This document shows positions 1 through 8,118 of a stretch of 64,000 nucleotides of DNA, piece after piece. Origin of the DNA: UBA7703 sp034926785 (GTDB taxonomy: Bacteria > Bacillota > Clostridia > Christensenellales > CAG-138). Position 1 is the stretch's first letter. Every line of letters begins with the position of its first letter. The notes beneath the pieces were generated by a model. That model did no database searches and was not told the origin of the DNA. It saw only the letters and a program-made list of their open reading frames with translations. The translations under genes were made by a program, and so were the position numbers. The stretch is taken from assembly GCA_034926785.1 (NCBI GenBank), contig JAYFQU010000001.1:36661-100660 (forward strand), read 5' to 3'.

Positions 1-541
1 TCACCCCGCCGATGCCGAGCAGCAGCGCGACGATGGGTGTAAACGCCACGAGGATGATCAGGTCGTTGGTCGCGACCTGCACCACGGTATACGCGGGATT
101 GCCCCTGGTCAGATGGCTCCAGACAAACACCATCGCCGTGCAGGGCGCGGCCCCCAGCAAGATTGCCCCCGCCAGATAATCCTTCGCCAGTTCGGCGGGG
201 ATCAGCGCGCGGAAGATCACGAAAAAGAACAACCACGCGATGCCAAACATCGTAAACGGCTTGATCAGCCAGTTGGTTACCCAGGTGACAAACAGCCCCT
301 TCGGGTTTTTGCCGACGTTTTTAATGCTCTGAAAATCCACCTTGAGCATCATGGGATAGATCATGAGCCAGATGAGAATCGCAATCGGGATCGAGACGTT
401 GGCATACTCAAACCGGCCTAAAAACGCAGGGATACCGGGTAGAAACTGACCGATCAGCACGCCCGCAACCATACAGAGGATGACCCAAACCGTCAGATAT
501 TTTTCAAAGAAACCAATACCGGAGCTCTTCTTCGATTCCAT
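1..541 (-). CDS. ACR3-family arsenite efflux permease, partial (C-terminus outside window)
   Basis: This is the N-terminal 180 residues of a membrane permease of the ACR3/BASS superfamily, which exports arsenite across the cytoplasmic membrane. The start is the ATG at 541; the protein begins MESKKSSGIGFFEKYLTVW and reads into hydrophobic helices, including GAAPCTAMVFVWSHLT, where the conserved Cys of ACR3 proteins is expected, and then VQVATNDLIILVAF. It is the last visible gene of an operon with an ArsR repressor, an ArsP-like permease and a thioredoxin-like protein, which supports an arsenic role. The 3' end lies beyond position 1, so integrity cannot be judged. Family assignment is from recognisable ACR3 sequence features; substrate is inferred from family and context. 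Confidence 0.9.
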   Translation of the reverse strand, partial: MESKKSSGIGFFEKYLTVWVILCMVAGVLIGQFLPGIPAFLGRFEYANVSIPIAILIWLMIYPMMLKVDFQSIKNVGKNPKGLFVTWVTNWLIKPFTMFGIAWLFFFVIFRALIPAELAKDYLAGAILLGAAPCTAMVFVWSHLTRGNPAYTVVQVATNDLIILVAFTPIVALLLGIGGV

Positions 542-575
542 TTGTGTTCCTCTTTTCGTTTGCTTTTCCCGTTGT

Positions 576-929
576 TCAGCGAACTTTTTTCAGGATGGCG
601 ACAACCTCGTCCACCTTGAGCGCCTTTCCCAAGGAAACAACCTTGCCGTCCACCACCAGTGCGGGCGTACTCATCACGCCAAAGGCGGCCATCTTGGCAT
701 AGTCCGTCACGTGTTCAATCGCCGTATCCATCCCCAGCTGTTCCAGCGCGGCGCGGGTTGCCGCCTCCAGCGCGTTGCACTTTGCGCAGCCGCTGCCAAG
801 CACCTTGACCGAGGGAGCCTCCGCCTTGATCTCTTCCGTCTGATCCACGCGCTCGCAATCGCACGCGCCGCCGCAGCAGGAGGCGAATTCCGTCTCCGCC
901 GATTTGTTCCGCTTTCCAAAGAGTGGCAT
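576..929 (-). CDS. Thioredoxin-like small redox-active disulfide protein
   Basis: A 117-residue protein with a thioredoxin-like fold of the 'small redox-active disulfide protein' type. It carries the motif GSGCAKCNALE (a CxxC pair near residue 48) and the cis-Pro segment MSTPALVVDGKVVS, both expected for a thiol-disulfide exchanger. The N-terminal 35 residues add a Cys-rich segment, CCGGACDC, resembling metal-binding tails seen in metalloid resistance proteins. It lies 34 bases upstream of ACR3 and 17 bases after the ArsP-like permease in the same operon, so it may supply reducing equivalents or deliver As(III); that role is inference. The start ATG has an AGGAGAA site just upstream. Confidence 0.85.
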   Translation of the reverse strand: MPLFGKRNKSAETEFASCCGGACDCERVDQTEEIKAEAPSVKVLGSGCAKCNALEAATRAALEQLGMDTAIEHVTDYAKMAAFGVMSTPALVVDGKVVSLGKALKVDEVVAILKKVR

Positions 930-946
930 TGCTTGATTCTCCTTCT

Positions 947-1960
947 CTATACTATAAATGCTTGAATCAGATTAAACAGATATCCAACCAATATGATGCC
1001 CACCGTGCAGATCGCGACAAACAGCGCAAGCAGCTTCGGCTTTACCGCTTTTCGGAGCATGATCATGGAAGGCAGCGAGAGCGTGGTGACCGCCATCATG
1101 AACGCGAGCACGGAGCCAAGCAGCGCCCCCTTTGCAAACAGCGCCTCCGCAATCGGGATTGTACCGAAGATATCCGCATACATCGGAACGCCGATCAGCG
1201 TCGCAAGCACCACGCCGAACGGATTTTTGTTACCGAGCGCCGTGATTACCCACGCTTCGGGAATCCAGTTATGAATCACCGCGCCGATGCCGACGCCGGC
1301 CAGCACATAGGGAAACACCTTTCTGAAGGTGTTCGTCATCTGCTCCTTCGCATAGATCAGGCGATCCTTCACGGTTAAGTCGGGCGAGTCGATATCCACG
1401 CTGCCCGCCGTCAGGATAAAGCTCTCGACATACCGCTCCATACGCAGTTTTTCAATCAGTGTGCCGCCGAGCACCGCGATGACGAGGCCAAAGAGAACAT
1501 AGGCCAACGCAACCTTCGCGCCAAAGATGCTCATCAGCAGCAGCAGGGAACCAAGATCGACCATCGGCGAGGAGATCAGAAAAGAAAACGTCACGCCGAC
1601 CGGCAGCCCGGCCGAGGTAAAGCCGATGAACAGCGGAATGGACGAACAGGAGCAAAACGGCGTCACCGTCCCCAGCAGCGCGGCGGCGATATTCGCGCCG
1701 AGGCCTCGAAAACGGCCTAAAATCTTCTTGCTTCGCTCCGGCGGGAAAAAGCTCTGGATATAGCTGATGAAAAAGATCAGCGTGCAGAGCAAAACTGTAA
1801 TCTTGATGACGTCATAAAGAAAAAATTGCAGGCTCGCAACCCAACGATTCGCGGTGTCCAATCCAAGCGCCCCCAAGAGACGGCCGGTCAGCTCGTTGAG
1901 CCATTTCATGGCGAGTATTTGATTCTGAAAAAAATCCCAGATGGATTTTAATAGCTGCAT
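947..1960 (-). CDS. ArsP/UPF0718-family permease (DUF318)
   Basis: A 337-residue polytopic membrane protein of the ArsP (DUF318, UPF0718) permease family. The signature TPFCSCSSIPLFIGF is present around residue 100, followed by SAGLPVGVTFSFLISSPMV; the Cys residues of the first motif are those implicated in trivalent organoarsenical transport by ArsP proteins. A second matching half, GVPMYADIFGTIPIAEAL, lies near residue 250, giving the usual internally duplicated topology. It sits between arsR and the thioredoxin-like gene in the ars operon. Known members export methylarsenite and related organoarsenicals; whether this one does, or acts with the small thiol protein on another substrate, cannot be told from sequence. 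Confidence 0.85.
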   Translation of the reverse strand: MQLLKSIWDFFQNQILAMKWLNELTGRLLGALGLDTANRWVASLQFFLYDVIKITVLLCTLIFFISYIQSFFPPERSKKILGRFRGLGANIAAALLGTVTPFCSCSSIPLFIGFTSAGLPVGVTFSFLISSPMVDLGSLLLLMSIFGAKVALAYVLFGLVIAVLGGTLIEKLRMERYVESFILTAGSVDIDSPDLTVKDRLIYAKEQMTNTFRKVFPYVLAGVGIGAVIHNWIPEAWVITALGNKNPFGVVLATLIGVPMYADIFGTIPIAEALFAKGALLGSVLAFMMAVTTLSLPSMIMLRKAVKPKLLALFVAICTVGIILVGYLFNLIQAFIV

Positions 1961-1991
1961 GGTGTTCCTCGGTTCATTCCATGTGGTTTTC

Positions 1992-2309
1992 TTATGCTCT
2001 GCAACCGCAGATGTTCGCTTCCCGCTCTTCGTAGGGCGTTGTGAGTTCGCCTAGCAATTCCATTGCCCGCGCGCTGCCCGATTCGCTGATGCTGTAGTGT
2101 GTCCACTTGCCCTCCTGCCGCGCGGAGACAACGCCGGATTCCACCAGGATTTTCATGTGGTAGGACAGCGCGGACTGGCCGATTCCCAAGTCCTCAATCA
2201 GCACGCAGGCGCATTTCTCGCCGGTGCGCAGGCGTTCCAGAACCCGGAGCCGGTTCTCGTCGCAAAACGCCTTGAAAATTTTGGCATTCTCCTCATATAC
2301 AGTATTCAC
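1992..2309 (-). CDS. arsR: ArsR-family metalloid-responsive repressor
   Basis: A 105-residue winged-helix repressor of the ArsR/SmtB family. It has the sensor-like motif EKCACVLIEDLG (variant of the ELCVCDL box in the alpha3 helix) and the recognition helix GQSALSYHMKILVESGVV, and ends NICGCRA, so Cys pairs are available for As(III). The start is a GTG at 2309, chosen because GAGGTG precedes it by five bases; no ATG fits the family N-terminus. It is the first gene of the ars operon and its start lies 14 bases from an ATCAA-N6-TTGAT dyad, the kind of site ArsR proteins bind. Expected behaviour is autorepression relieved by arsenite or antimonite. Confidence 0.93.
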   Translation of the reverse strand: MNTVYEENAKIFKAFCDENRLRVLERLRTGEKCACVLIEDLGIGQSALSYHMKILVESGVVSARQEGKWTHYSISESGSARAMELLGELTTPYEEREANICGCRA

Positions 2310-2322
2310 GGCGGCACCTCAT

Positions 2323-2375
2323 ATCAAAATATCTTGATTCGTCATGATCGTACTTCTCAAATCAAATTTTGTCAA
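2323..2375 (-). promoter_or_regulatory. ars operon promoter with ArsR-type operator
   Basis: On the minus strand a -35 box TTGACA (2370-2375), a 17-base spacer and a -10 box TACGAT (2347-2352) precede an inverted repeat ATCAA-N6-TTGAT at 2323-2338, i.e. around +3 to +18. Such dyads are typical ArsR operators; placement over the transcript start predicts repression. Confidence 0.75.
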
Positions 2376-2402
2376 TCTGTTTTTTTCTCAAAGACGCAAA
2401 AA

Positions 2403-2654
2403 AGCGCCGGGCGTTTGTACGCCCGGCGCTCCAGCCCGTAAAAAAGTCCCGGGATTGTTAAGGGTCGCGGCCCTTAACCCATCGGTTCCGGCTGCGGTGG
2501 CTTTGCCACCGCGACGGATCGCCCGGGATCGGGCGGTTTCTTCGCAGCTCTTTGCCGTTCGGAGTCCGAAGGACGAGAGGCAAAGAGCGGTTGCCCCGTC
2601 AAAAAACTTGTTTTTTGACGACCGCAAGCGCCGGGCGTTTATACACCCGGCGCT
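2403..2654. repeat. Structured repeat element, copy A, flanked by duplicated terminator-like hairpin
   Basis: A core of about 181 bp (2440-2620) shared at roughly 90% identity with copies at 23127-23308 and 43901-44080. The core folds into successive hairpins: TTAAGGGT/GCCCTTAA, GCGGTGG/CCACCGC, CGCCCG-GGAT-CGGGCG, GCTCTTTGCC/GGCAAAGAGC and GTCAAAAAA/TTTTTTGAC. It is bounded by two copies of a locus-specific 28-base hairpin, AGCGCCGGGCGT-TTGT-ACGCCCGGCGCT (2403-2430) and AGCGCCGGGCGT-TTAT-ACaCCCGGCGCT (2627-2654), which differ at two positions. It lies beyond the 3' end of the MFS gene (stop at 2729) and upstream of the ars promoter. Short open frames inside it are not conserved as proteins between copies. 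A non-autonomous mobile element is the likeliest reading. Confidence 0.8.
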
Positions 2655-2728
2655 CTGCCGATCCGGATTCAAATTTAACTGCAGCTTCTAACAGGATTCA
2701 GCCGTTATCGCCGGCTTTGCGGAATTCG

Positions 2729-3952
2729 CTAACTCAGCCGTACCTCTATCTTGCGCGGATCTTTCACCAGAATTGCCACCGCGAGGTTAACCAGCGAGAG
2801 CGCCGCGACCGTATAAAAGATATAGTGCGAGCCAAACGTAACCCAGGCGATACCGCCCGTGACACCGACGATGATGGAAACGACGTGATCCATCATCATT
2901 GCAAGAGAGAGCGTCGGCGTTACATCCGAATCCGATAAAGCGATCGATTTCAGATAGATCGTACGGATGATACCCATCTGTGAGGACAGCCGATCCACCA
3001 CGAACAGCGCGGCGGTGACGAGCACCGGAAGGCCGACCTTCGCCAGCGCGCCGCTGTTAAAGCCCTGAGTCAAGAGACCATAGCACAGATAGACAAAGAT
3101 GAATGAGAACGCATCCGCAAACAGCAGTTTTTTCACACCGAAGCGATCGATCCACTTGCCCAGCTGTGGCATAAAGAACATGCCGAGCGTTGACGCGATG
3201 ATGCCCAGCAGCACGATGGTATCCACCCGCTGCCCAAGGGTCTCGATCAATACCCAGGGCCCAAACACCAGCATCACCTGCTTTTGTACGCCGAAGACTA
3301 CGGCAAGCAAATAGTAATACTTATACTCTTTGCGGAAGATCAGCTTGAGCTTCTCCCGTTTGGTGCGCATCTGCCCCACGTCCCGTTTGAGCTTGACGAG
3401 CAGCAGCATCGCGACAAAGTAAAAGACCGCGGCGATGACAAACGGCCACTTCGTCTTGCTCTGAAAGCTGAACACCCCGAAGCGGAAGAGAAAGAACACA
3501 ATCAGCCCCGCAACCGTCAGCACCGCGAAACTCACGCCGCCAAACTGGCCCATGCGCTTCCCCAGCTTGTCCGGCTCCGAAAGCGACATGCCGATGCTGT
3601 CCCGCAGCGGCATATAGAGATGCACGCCAAGCGAGTTGGTAAACAGGAACACAAGCATGACCGCAAACGACGGCGTCATAAGACCAAGCACCATCAAGCC
3701 GACCGCGGCTATACCCTGCGCGAGAAACGCAATGGTGATGTCTCCTAAAAACGAGATTGAGCTGACGAGAAAGAATACGATCACGCCCGGCAATTCCCGC
3801 GGAAACTCAATCAGCCCGCGCTGAAACCCGTTGGTGTGATAGACTTCCTTAAAATAGTTGGATAACAGTCCGTCGCTGAAACCGGCGGCAAGATTGACCG
3901 CTACGACGACCGCAAAGAATAAAAACAGGTCCTTTTTCCGCTTGTCCGACAT
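2729..3952 (-). CDS. Major facilitator superfamily transporter
   Basis: A 407-residue protein with about 12 hydrophobic segments in two six-helix halves separated by a charged loop near residues 190-205 (KLKRDVGQMRTKREKLKL). The N-terminal part NLAAGFSDGLLSNYFKEVY and the loop between helices 2 and 3 are MFS-like, but I see no motif fixing the substrate. It is transcribed after the MerR gene (150-base gap) and could be part of the MerR regulon. Its 3' end is followed within 75 bases by the hairpin that borders repeat copy A, which presumably served as its terminator. Substrate unknown; a sugar or drug exporter are both possible. Confidence 0.85.
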   Translation of the reverse strand: MSDKRKKDLFLFFAVVVAVNLAAGFSDGLLSNYFKEVYHTNGFQRGLIEFPRELPGVIVFFLVSSISFLGDITIAFLAQGIAAVGLMVLGLMTPSFAVMLVFLFTNSLGVHLYMPLRDSIGMSLSEPDKLGKRMGQFGGVSFAVLTVAGLIVFFLFRFGVFSFQSKTKWPFVIAAVFYFVAMLLLVKLKRDVGQMRTKREKLKLIFRKEYKYYYLLAVVFGVQKQVMLVFGPWVLIETLGQRVDTIVLLGIIASTLGMFFMPQLGKWIDRFGVKKLLFADAFSFIFVYLCYGLLTQGFNSGALAKVGLPVLVTAALFVVDRLSSQMGIIRTIYLKSIALSDSDVTPTLSLAMMMDHVVSIIVGVTGGIAWVTFGSHYIFYTVAALSLVNLAVAILVKDPRKIEVRLS

Positions 3953-4103
3953 GCGTGTGGTTCCCCTCTTCGTCGGACATCCTCCGGCGACTTTGCTATA
4001 CTAACATAGACGAGTCCCATAGTGGAAGAAAAATCGCGCGGACGCCCGCAGCGGGGCGGCGCAGCCGAACTGCGGCGCTGTCGAGCCCGTGATTCCGAGC
4101 ACG

Positions 4104-4490
4104 CTATTTTTGCCCCGTTCCTGCGTTGTATTCGTCCAGCTGGCGTGAAAAATACGCAATTTTATGCGTCACCTTCTCCAGATGCCGATTCATCTCAACA
4201 ATGTGTTCCTGTACGTCGGCCTTGTGCTGCCTGAGCATGTCGCAGCGGGTTTGGAGCGTCTGCGGCCCCTGCTGGCTCAGCGCGACAAAATCGCGAATCT
4301 GCTTGATCGACATGCCGGTGTTCTTCAGGCAGCAGATGAGGCCGAGCCATTCCAGATCCGCATCCGAATACTGCCGTATTCCGCTCTTGGTGCGATGAAT
4401 CTGCGGCAGCAGTCCTTCTTTTTCATAATACCGCAGCACATGCGGGCTTAAATTGACCTTCTCCGCAGCGGCTTTCACCGAGTATCCCAT
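4104..4490 (-). CDS. MerR-family transcriptional regulator
   Basis: A 128-residue MerR regulator: N-terminal winged helix-turn-helix (YSVKAAAEKVNLSPHVLRYY, residues 3-22), the usual EKEGLLP wing, then a dimerising coiled coil (residues about 80-120) and almost no C-terminal effector domain. There is no Cys pair of the metal-sensing MerR type in the C-terminal region, so this is closer to the short AdhR/NmlR/YyaN group that senses aldehydes or thiol stress. It is divergent from an iron alcohol dehydrogenase whose promoter has an 18-bp perfect palindrome in a 19-bp spacer, a target of the kind MerR proteins activate by untwisting DNA. Confidence 0.9.
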   Translation of the reverse strand: MGYSVKAAAEKVNLSPHVLRYYEKEGLLPQIHRTKSGIRQYSDADLEWLGLICCLKNTGMSIKQIRDFVALSQQGPQTLQTRCDMLRQHKADVQEHIVEMNRHLEKVTHKIAYFSRQLDEYNAGTGQK

Positions 4491-4526
4491 TTGAGATCCG
4501 TCTCCTTAAAAAAGTATCGTTTCCTC

Positions 4527-4557
4527 TTGACTTAACGTTAACGTTAAGGTTTATTGT
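4527..4557 (+). promoter_or_regulatory. MerR-type promoter with palindromic operator in a 19-bp spacer
   Basis: TTGACT (-35, 4527-4532) and TATTGT (-10, 4552-4557) are separated by 19 bases, the abnormal spacing that MerR regulators correct. The spacer region holds the perfect palindrome CTTAACGTTAACGTTAAG at 4531-4548. The promoter drives the dehydrogenase at 4632; the MerR gene reads away from it. Confidence 0.82.
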
Positions 4558-4631
4558 TACAATATAGCTGTGTACATCCTTGTGTCAAGAACGATACCGA
4601 TCCACCAAAAACAATACAGGAGAATTGGGAC

Positions 4632-5813
4632 ATGTTAAATTTTGATTTTTATGCACCCGCGCGGATTCTCTTCGGCAAGGGCGAAGAGGCGCGTATTGGC
4701 GAATTGCTCAAACCTCGCGCAAAAAAAGTGCTGATCCATTATGGCGGCGGCAGCGTGAAGCGCAGCGGACTGCTCGAGCGCGTACAGCGCTCGCTGCGGC
4801 AGAGCGGCATCGAGGCCGTTGAACTTGGCGGCGTTTTGCCCAACCCGCGCCTCTCTCTCGTGCACGAGGGCATCGCCCTTTGCCGCAGGGAGCAGGTTGA
4901 TCTCATCCTCGCCGTCGGCGGTGGCAGCGCGATCGACTCCGCCAAGGCAATCGCCGTGGGCGTCTATTACGACGGAGACGTTTGGGACCTTTACGAAACA
5001 TTCCTGCAGGTTGACCGCGCGCTCCCCGTTGCGACGATTTTGACCATCCCCGCCGCCGGAAGCGAATCCAGCGAACACACGGTCATCACCAACGAAGAGA
5101 AAGGCCTCAAGCGCGGCTACGGAAACCCGATCCTGCGCCCGGTGCTGAGCATCATGAATCCGGAGCTGTTCTTTACGCTGCCAAAGTCACAGTTGGGCTA
5201 CGGCGTCGCGGATATGATGAGCCATGTGTTCGAGCGCTATTTCACCAACACCACGCACACGGATCTCACGGACGGGCTCTGCGAGGTGACGCTGAAAACC
5301 CTGATGAAAAATGCCCCCATCGCGCTGAACGATATGCAGAACTACGCCGCCTGGTGCGAGCTCGGCTTTGCGGGCACGGTTGCGCACAACGGCCTCGTCG
5401 GCATGGGGCGCGAGCAGGACTGGGGCTGCCACGATATGGAGCATATGCTCTCCGCCGTCTACGACATCCCGCACGGCGCGGGACTTGCCGTGCTCACACC
5501 CGCCTGGATGCAATATGTCTACAAGGACAACATCCATATGTTCGTGCAGTTTGCGGTCAATGTCATGGGCGTGGAGGGAAGCTTCCGCGATCCGGACGCG
5601 ATCGTACAGGAGGGTATCTACCGCCTCAGGACCTTCTTCCGGCGTATGGGTCTTCCCACAACCCTCAAGGACTTCGGCATCGGGGAGGAACGCCTCGAAG
5701 AGATGGCAAAGAAGGCGACCGGCGCGGCCTTTGGCGCCGAGCGGCCGCTCGGCGGACTCAAGAAACTCTATTGGCAGGATGTCCTGGCGATCTATCGCTC
5801 CGTGAAGGAATAG
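4632..5813 (+). CDS. Iron-containing alcohol dehydrogenase (butanol dehydrogenase-like)
   Basis: A 393-residue group III (iron-dependent) alcohol dehydrogenase. It starts MLNFDFYAPARILFGKG, typical of the YqhD/BDH branch, and has the NAD(P)-binding GGGSAIDSAKAIAVG motif near residue 96, the TIPAAGSESSEHTVI segment, and His/Asp metal ligands in YGVADMMSHVFERYF, HDMEHMLSAVYDIPHGAGLAV. The ATG at 4632 is preferred over upstream in-frame starts because AGGAGAA lies eight bases before it and an upstream start would fall next to the promoter. Control by the divergent MerR regulator suggests a role in aldehyde or alcohol detoxification rather than bulk fermentation, which AdhE (58224) would serve; this is inference. 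Confidence 0.9.
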   Translation: MLNFDFYAPARILFGKGEEARIGELLKPRAKKVLIHYGGGSVKRSGLLERVQRSLRQSGIEAVELGGVLPNPRLSLVHEGIALCRREQVDLILAVGGGSAIDSAKAIAVGVYYDGDVWDLYETFLQVDRALPVATILTIPAAGSESSEHTVITNEEKGLKRGYGNPILRPVLSIMNPELFFTLPKSQLGYGVADMMSHVFERYFTNTTHTDLTDGLCEVTLKTLMKNAPIALNDMQNYAAWCELGFAGTVAHNGLVGMGREQDWGCHDMEHMLSAVYDIPHGAGLAVLTPAWMQYVYKDNIHMFVQFAVNVMGVEGSFRDPDAIVQEGIYRLRTFFRRMGLPTTLKDFGIGEERLEEMAKKATGAAFGAERPLGGLKKLYWQDVLAIYRSVKE

Positions 5814-5841
5814 CCGAGTTCCCCTCTCCCGGTTGAAACAC

Positions 5842-5880
5842 AATCCCGCGCAACGCGAAACTGCCTGCGCGGGATTCTTT
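5842..5880 (+). terminator. Intrinsic terminator of the alcohol dehydrogenase gene
   Basis: An 11-bp stem, AATCCCGCGCA paired with TGCGCGGGATT, is followed by CTTTTC. It begins 28 bases after the stop codon. Confidence 0.75.
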
Positions 5881-6011
5881 TCGTTTCCACCGGGCTCCAG
5901 CGGCGCGCTGTTGCCCCGGCGCGGCGTTTGCCGTACAATAGCGGTATCGGACGGAAAGGCATCCCCTTGGCGATAAACGGCCGGCCGCCCGAACCCGAAA
6001 GGCAGAGCATT

Positions 6012-8048
6012 ATGAAGGCACCCGAAATTCTCGCGCCGGTGGGCGGCGAAGAGCAATTAATCGCCGCGGTACGCTGCGGCGCGAACGCCGTCTATCTCGG
6101 CGGAAAAAACTTTAACGCGCGCAGAAACGCCGCTAATTTTGAAGAAACCGCGCTCAGCCGCGTGGTTTCCTATTGTCACGCGCGGGGCGTAAACGTCTAT
6201 GTCACAGTCAACACCCTGATCCTCGACGAGGAGATGGGCGCGCTCGAAGAGGAGGCGGATCGAATCGCCGACGCCGGCGCGGACGCGGTCATTCTGCAGG
6301 ATATGGCCGCGCTGCGGCTCTTTTGCGCGCGGTATCCCGGCATCCGCCGCATCGCCTCCACCCAAACCGCCGTGCATAATGTTGACGGCGCGCGCTATCT
6401 TGAGGAGATCGGGTTCGACAGCATCGTGCTCGCGCGGGAGCTCTCGCTCGACGAAATGGCGGTTATCTGTTCTTCGGTTGCGATTCCAACCGAAGCGTTT
6501 ATTCACGGCGCGCACTGCATGAGCGTCTCCGGCGCGTGCTATCTCTCCGCCATGCTCGGCGGAAGGAGCGGCAACCGCGGCCTCTGCGCCCAGCCCTGCC
6601 GCCTGAACTGGAACGCCGGCAGCGGAGAATACGCGCTTTCTCTAAAGGACATGTCGCTGATTTCCCACATACGGGAGATGGCGGCGGTCGGGGTCGGTTC
6701 CTTTAAGATCGAAGGGCGCATGAAGCGGCCGGAATATGTCGCCGCGGCGACAACGGCCTGCCGCCTTGCGCTGGAGGATAAACCCTATGACGCGGAAGCG
6801 CTCCGCGCGGTCTTCTCGCGCAGCGGGTTTACGGACGGCTATCTCACGGGCAAGCGAAACGCCGAGATGTTTGGCAGCCGCACCAGGGACGACGTGGCGG
6901 ATGCGGACGGCGTACTCAAACAACTCGCCGCACTCTATCGAAACGAGGCGCCGCTCGTTCCTGTGGATCTGACGTTTGCCCTGTCAGAGGGCGGCGCTCT
7001 TCTCACCGTCAGCGACGGGGCAAACACCGTCGAAACCCGCGGCCCCGCGCCGGAGCGGGCGATCAACCGCCCGCTGGATGAAACCGCCGCGCGAAAGAGC
7101 CTCGAAAAGACCGGAGGCACGCCGTTTTTCCCGCGGGAATTTCGCGCCAAGCTGGCGCCGGGCTATACCATGCCCGCCGCCTCGCTCAACGCGCTCCGCC
7201 GCGACGCGCTGGATGCGCTGCTGCGCCTGCGCGGGCAGGTGCGTCCGCACGCGCGACAGACATATGAACTCCGGCCGCCCGCACGCTATCGCACTCAAAT
7301 AGAATCCCCGGCGCTCTGGGCAAGGTTTTATACGCCGGAGCAGATCGCCTCTGCCGGCTCATTCGAAAAAATCCTGCTCCCCGTGGAAAAAATCAATCCC
7401 GATATCCTGCGCCAATATGGGGACAGACTTGCAGCCGAACTGCCGACGCTGCTCTTCCCGGAGGACGAGGCGGCGTTGGGCGCGAAGCTCGCCTCCCTCG
7501 CCTCCCTCGGCTTGCGCGCCGTCTATGCCAACAACATCTACGGCATCCGTCTGGGAAAGCGGCTGGGACTAGAGGTCATCGGCGGATTTGGATTGAATAT
7601 CACAAACACCGAATCCCTGCTGTTTTATGAATCTCAGGGACTGGCCGGCCTCACGGTGTCGATGGAGCTGGCAATGGCGAAGATCAAGTCGCTTGGCGGG
7701 ACACTCCCGCGCGGGGTCCTCTCCTACGGTTCGCTTCCGCTGATGCACCTGAGAAACTGCCCTGTTCGCGCGGCAATCGGTTGCGCCGCCTGTGACGAAC
7801 GCGGCAATTTGACCGACCGGATGCAGGTTGTCTTCCCCGTGGAGTGCCAGCTCCGCCGCTCCGCGACGCTGCTCAACAGCGTGCCGCTCGACCTGGGCGG
7901 GCGCAGCCTCAGTGGGCTGGATTTTCAGCTGCTCTATTTTACCCGTGAGAGCGGGGCTACGGTTTCCGCCGTAACCAGCCGGATCCTGCGGGGAGAAAAG
8001 ACCGGCGAGCCGCATACCACCGGTCTCTACTACCGGGTTCTGCTCTAA
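6012..8048 (+). CDS. U32-family peptidase / RlhA-like protein with C-terminal extension
   Basis: A 678-residue U32 (collagenase-like) family protein. It begins MKAPEILAPVGGEEQLIAAV, then the (alpha/beta) barrel segment NAVYLGGKNFNARRNA, and the family signature EAFIHGAHCMSVSGACYLS near residue 165 followed by GNRGLCAQPCRL, whose Cys residues are conserved in the RNA-hydroxylating members (RlhA, TrhP). The C-terminal 300 residues match the long U32/DUF3656 arrangement and end with a second Cys cluster, NCPVRAAIGCAACDERG. RlhA hydroxylates a 23S rRNA cytidine; whether this protein modifies RNA or is a protease is not decidable here. The ATG at 6012 is chosen over an upstream in-frame ATG because the longer form lacks a family N-terminus. 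Confidence 0.85.
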   Translation: MKAPEILAPVGGEEQLIAAVRCGANAVYLGGKNFNARRNAANFEETALSRVVSYCHARGVNVYVTVNTLILDEEMGALEEEADRIADAGADAVILQDMAALRLFCARYPGIRRIASTQTAVHNVDGARYLEEIGFDSIVLARELSLDEMAVICSSVAIPTEAFIHGAHCMSVSGACYLSAMLGGRSGNRGLCAQPCRLNWNAGSGEYALSLKDMSLISHIREMAAVGVGSFKIEGRMKRPEYVAAATTACRLALEDKPYDAEALRAVFSRSGFTDGYLTGKRNAEMFGSRTRDDVADADGVLKQLAALYRNEAPLVPVDLTFALSEGGALLTVSDGANTVETRGPAPERAINRPLDETAARKSLEKTGGTPFFPREFRAKLAPGYTMPAASLNALRRDALDALLRLRGQVRPHARQTYELRPPARYRTQIESPALWARFYTPEQIASAGSFEKILLPVEKINPDILRQYGDRLAAELPTLLFPEDEAALGAKLASLASLGLRAVYANNIYGIRLGKRLGLEVIGGFGLNITNTESLLFYESQGLAGLTVSMELAMAKIKSLGGTLPRGVLSYGSLPLMHLRNCPVRAAIGCAACDERGNLTDRMQVVFPVECQLRRSATLLNSVPLDLGGRSLSGLDFQLLYFTRESGATVSAVTSRILRGEKTGEPHTTGLYYRVLL

Positions 8049-8118
8049 ACCCGGCGCAGCATCGCTTTTTCCCGCAGCGTGTTATAATACGTTGCATAGA
8101 ACAAAGAACAGGTATCTC

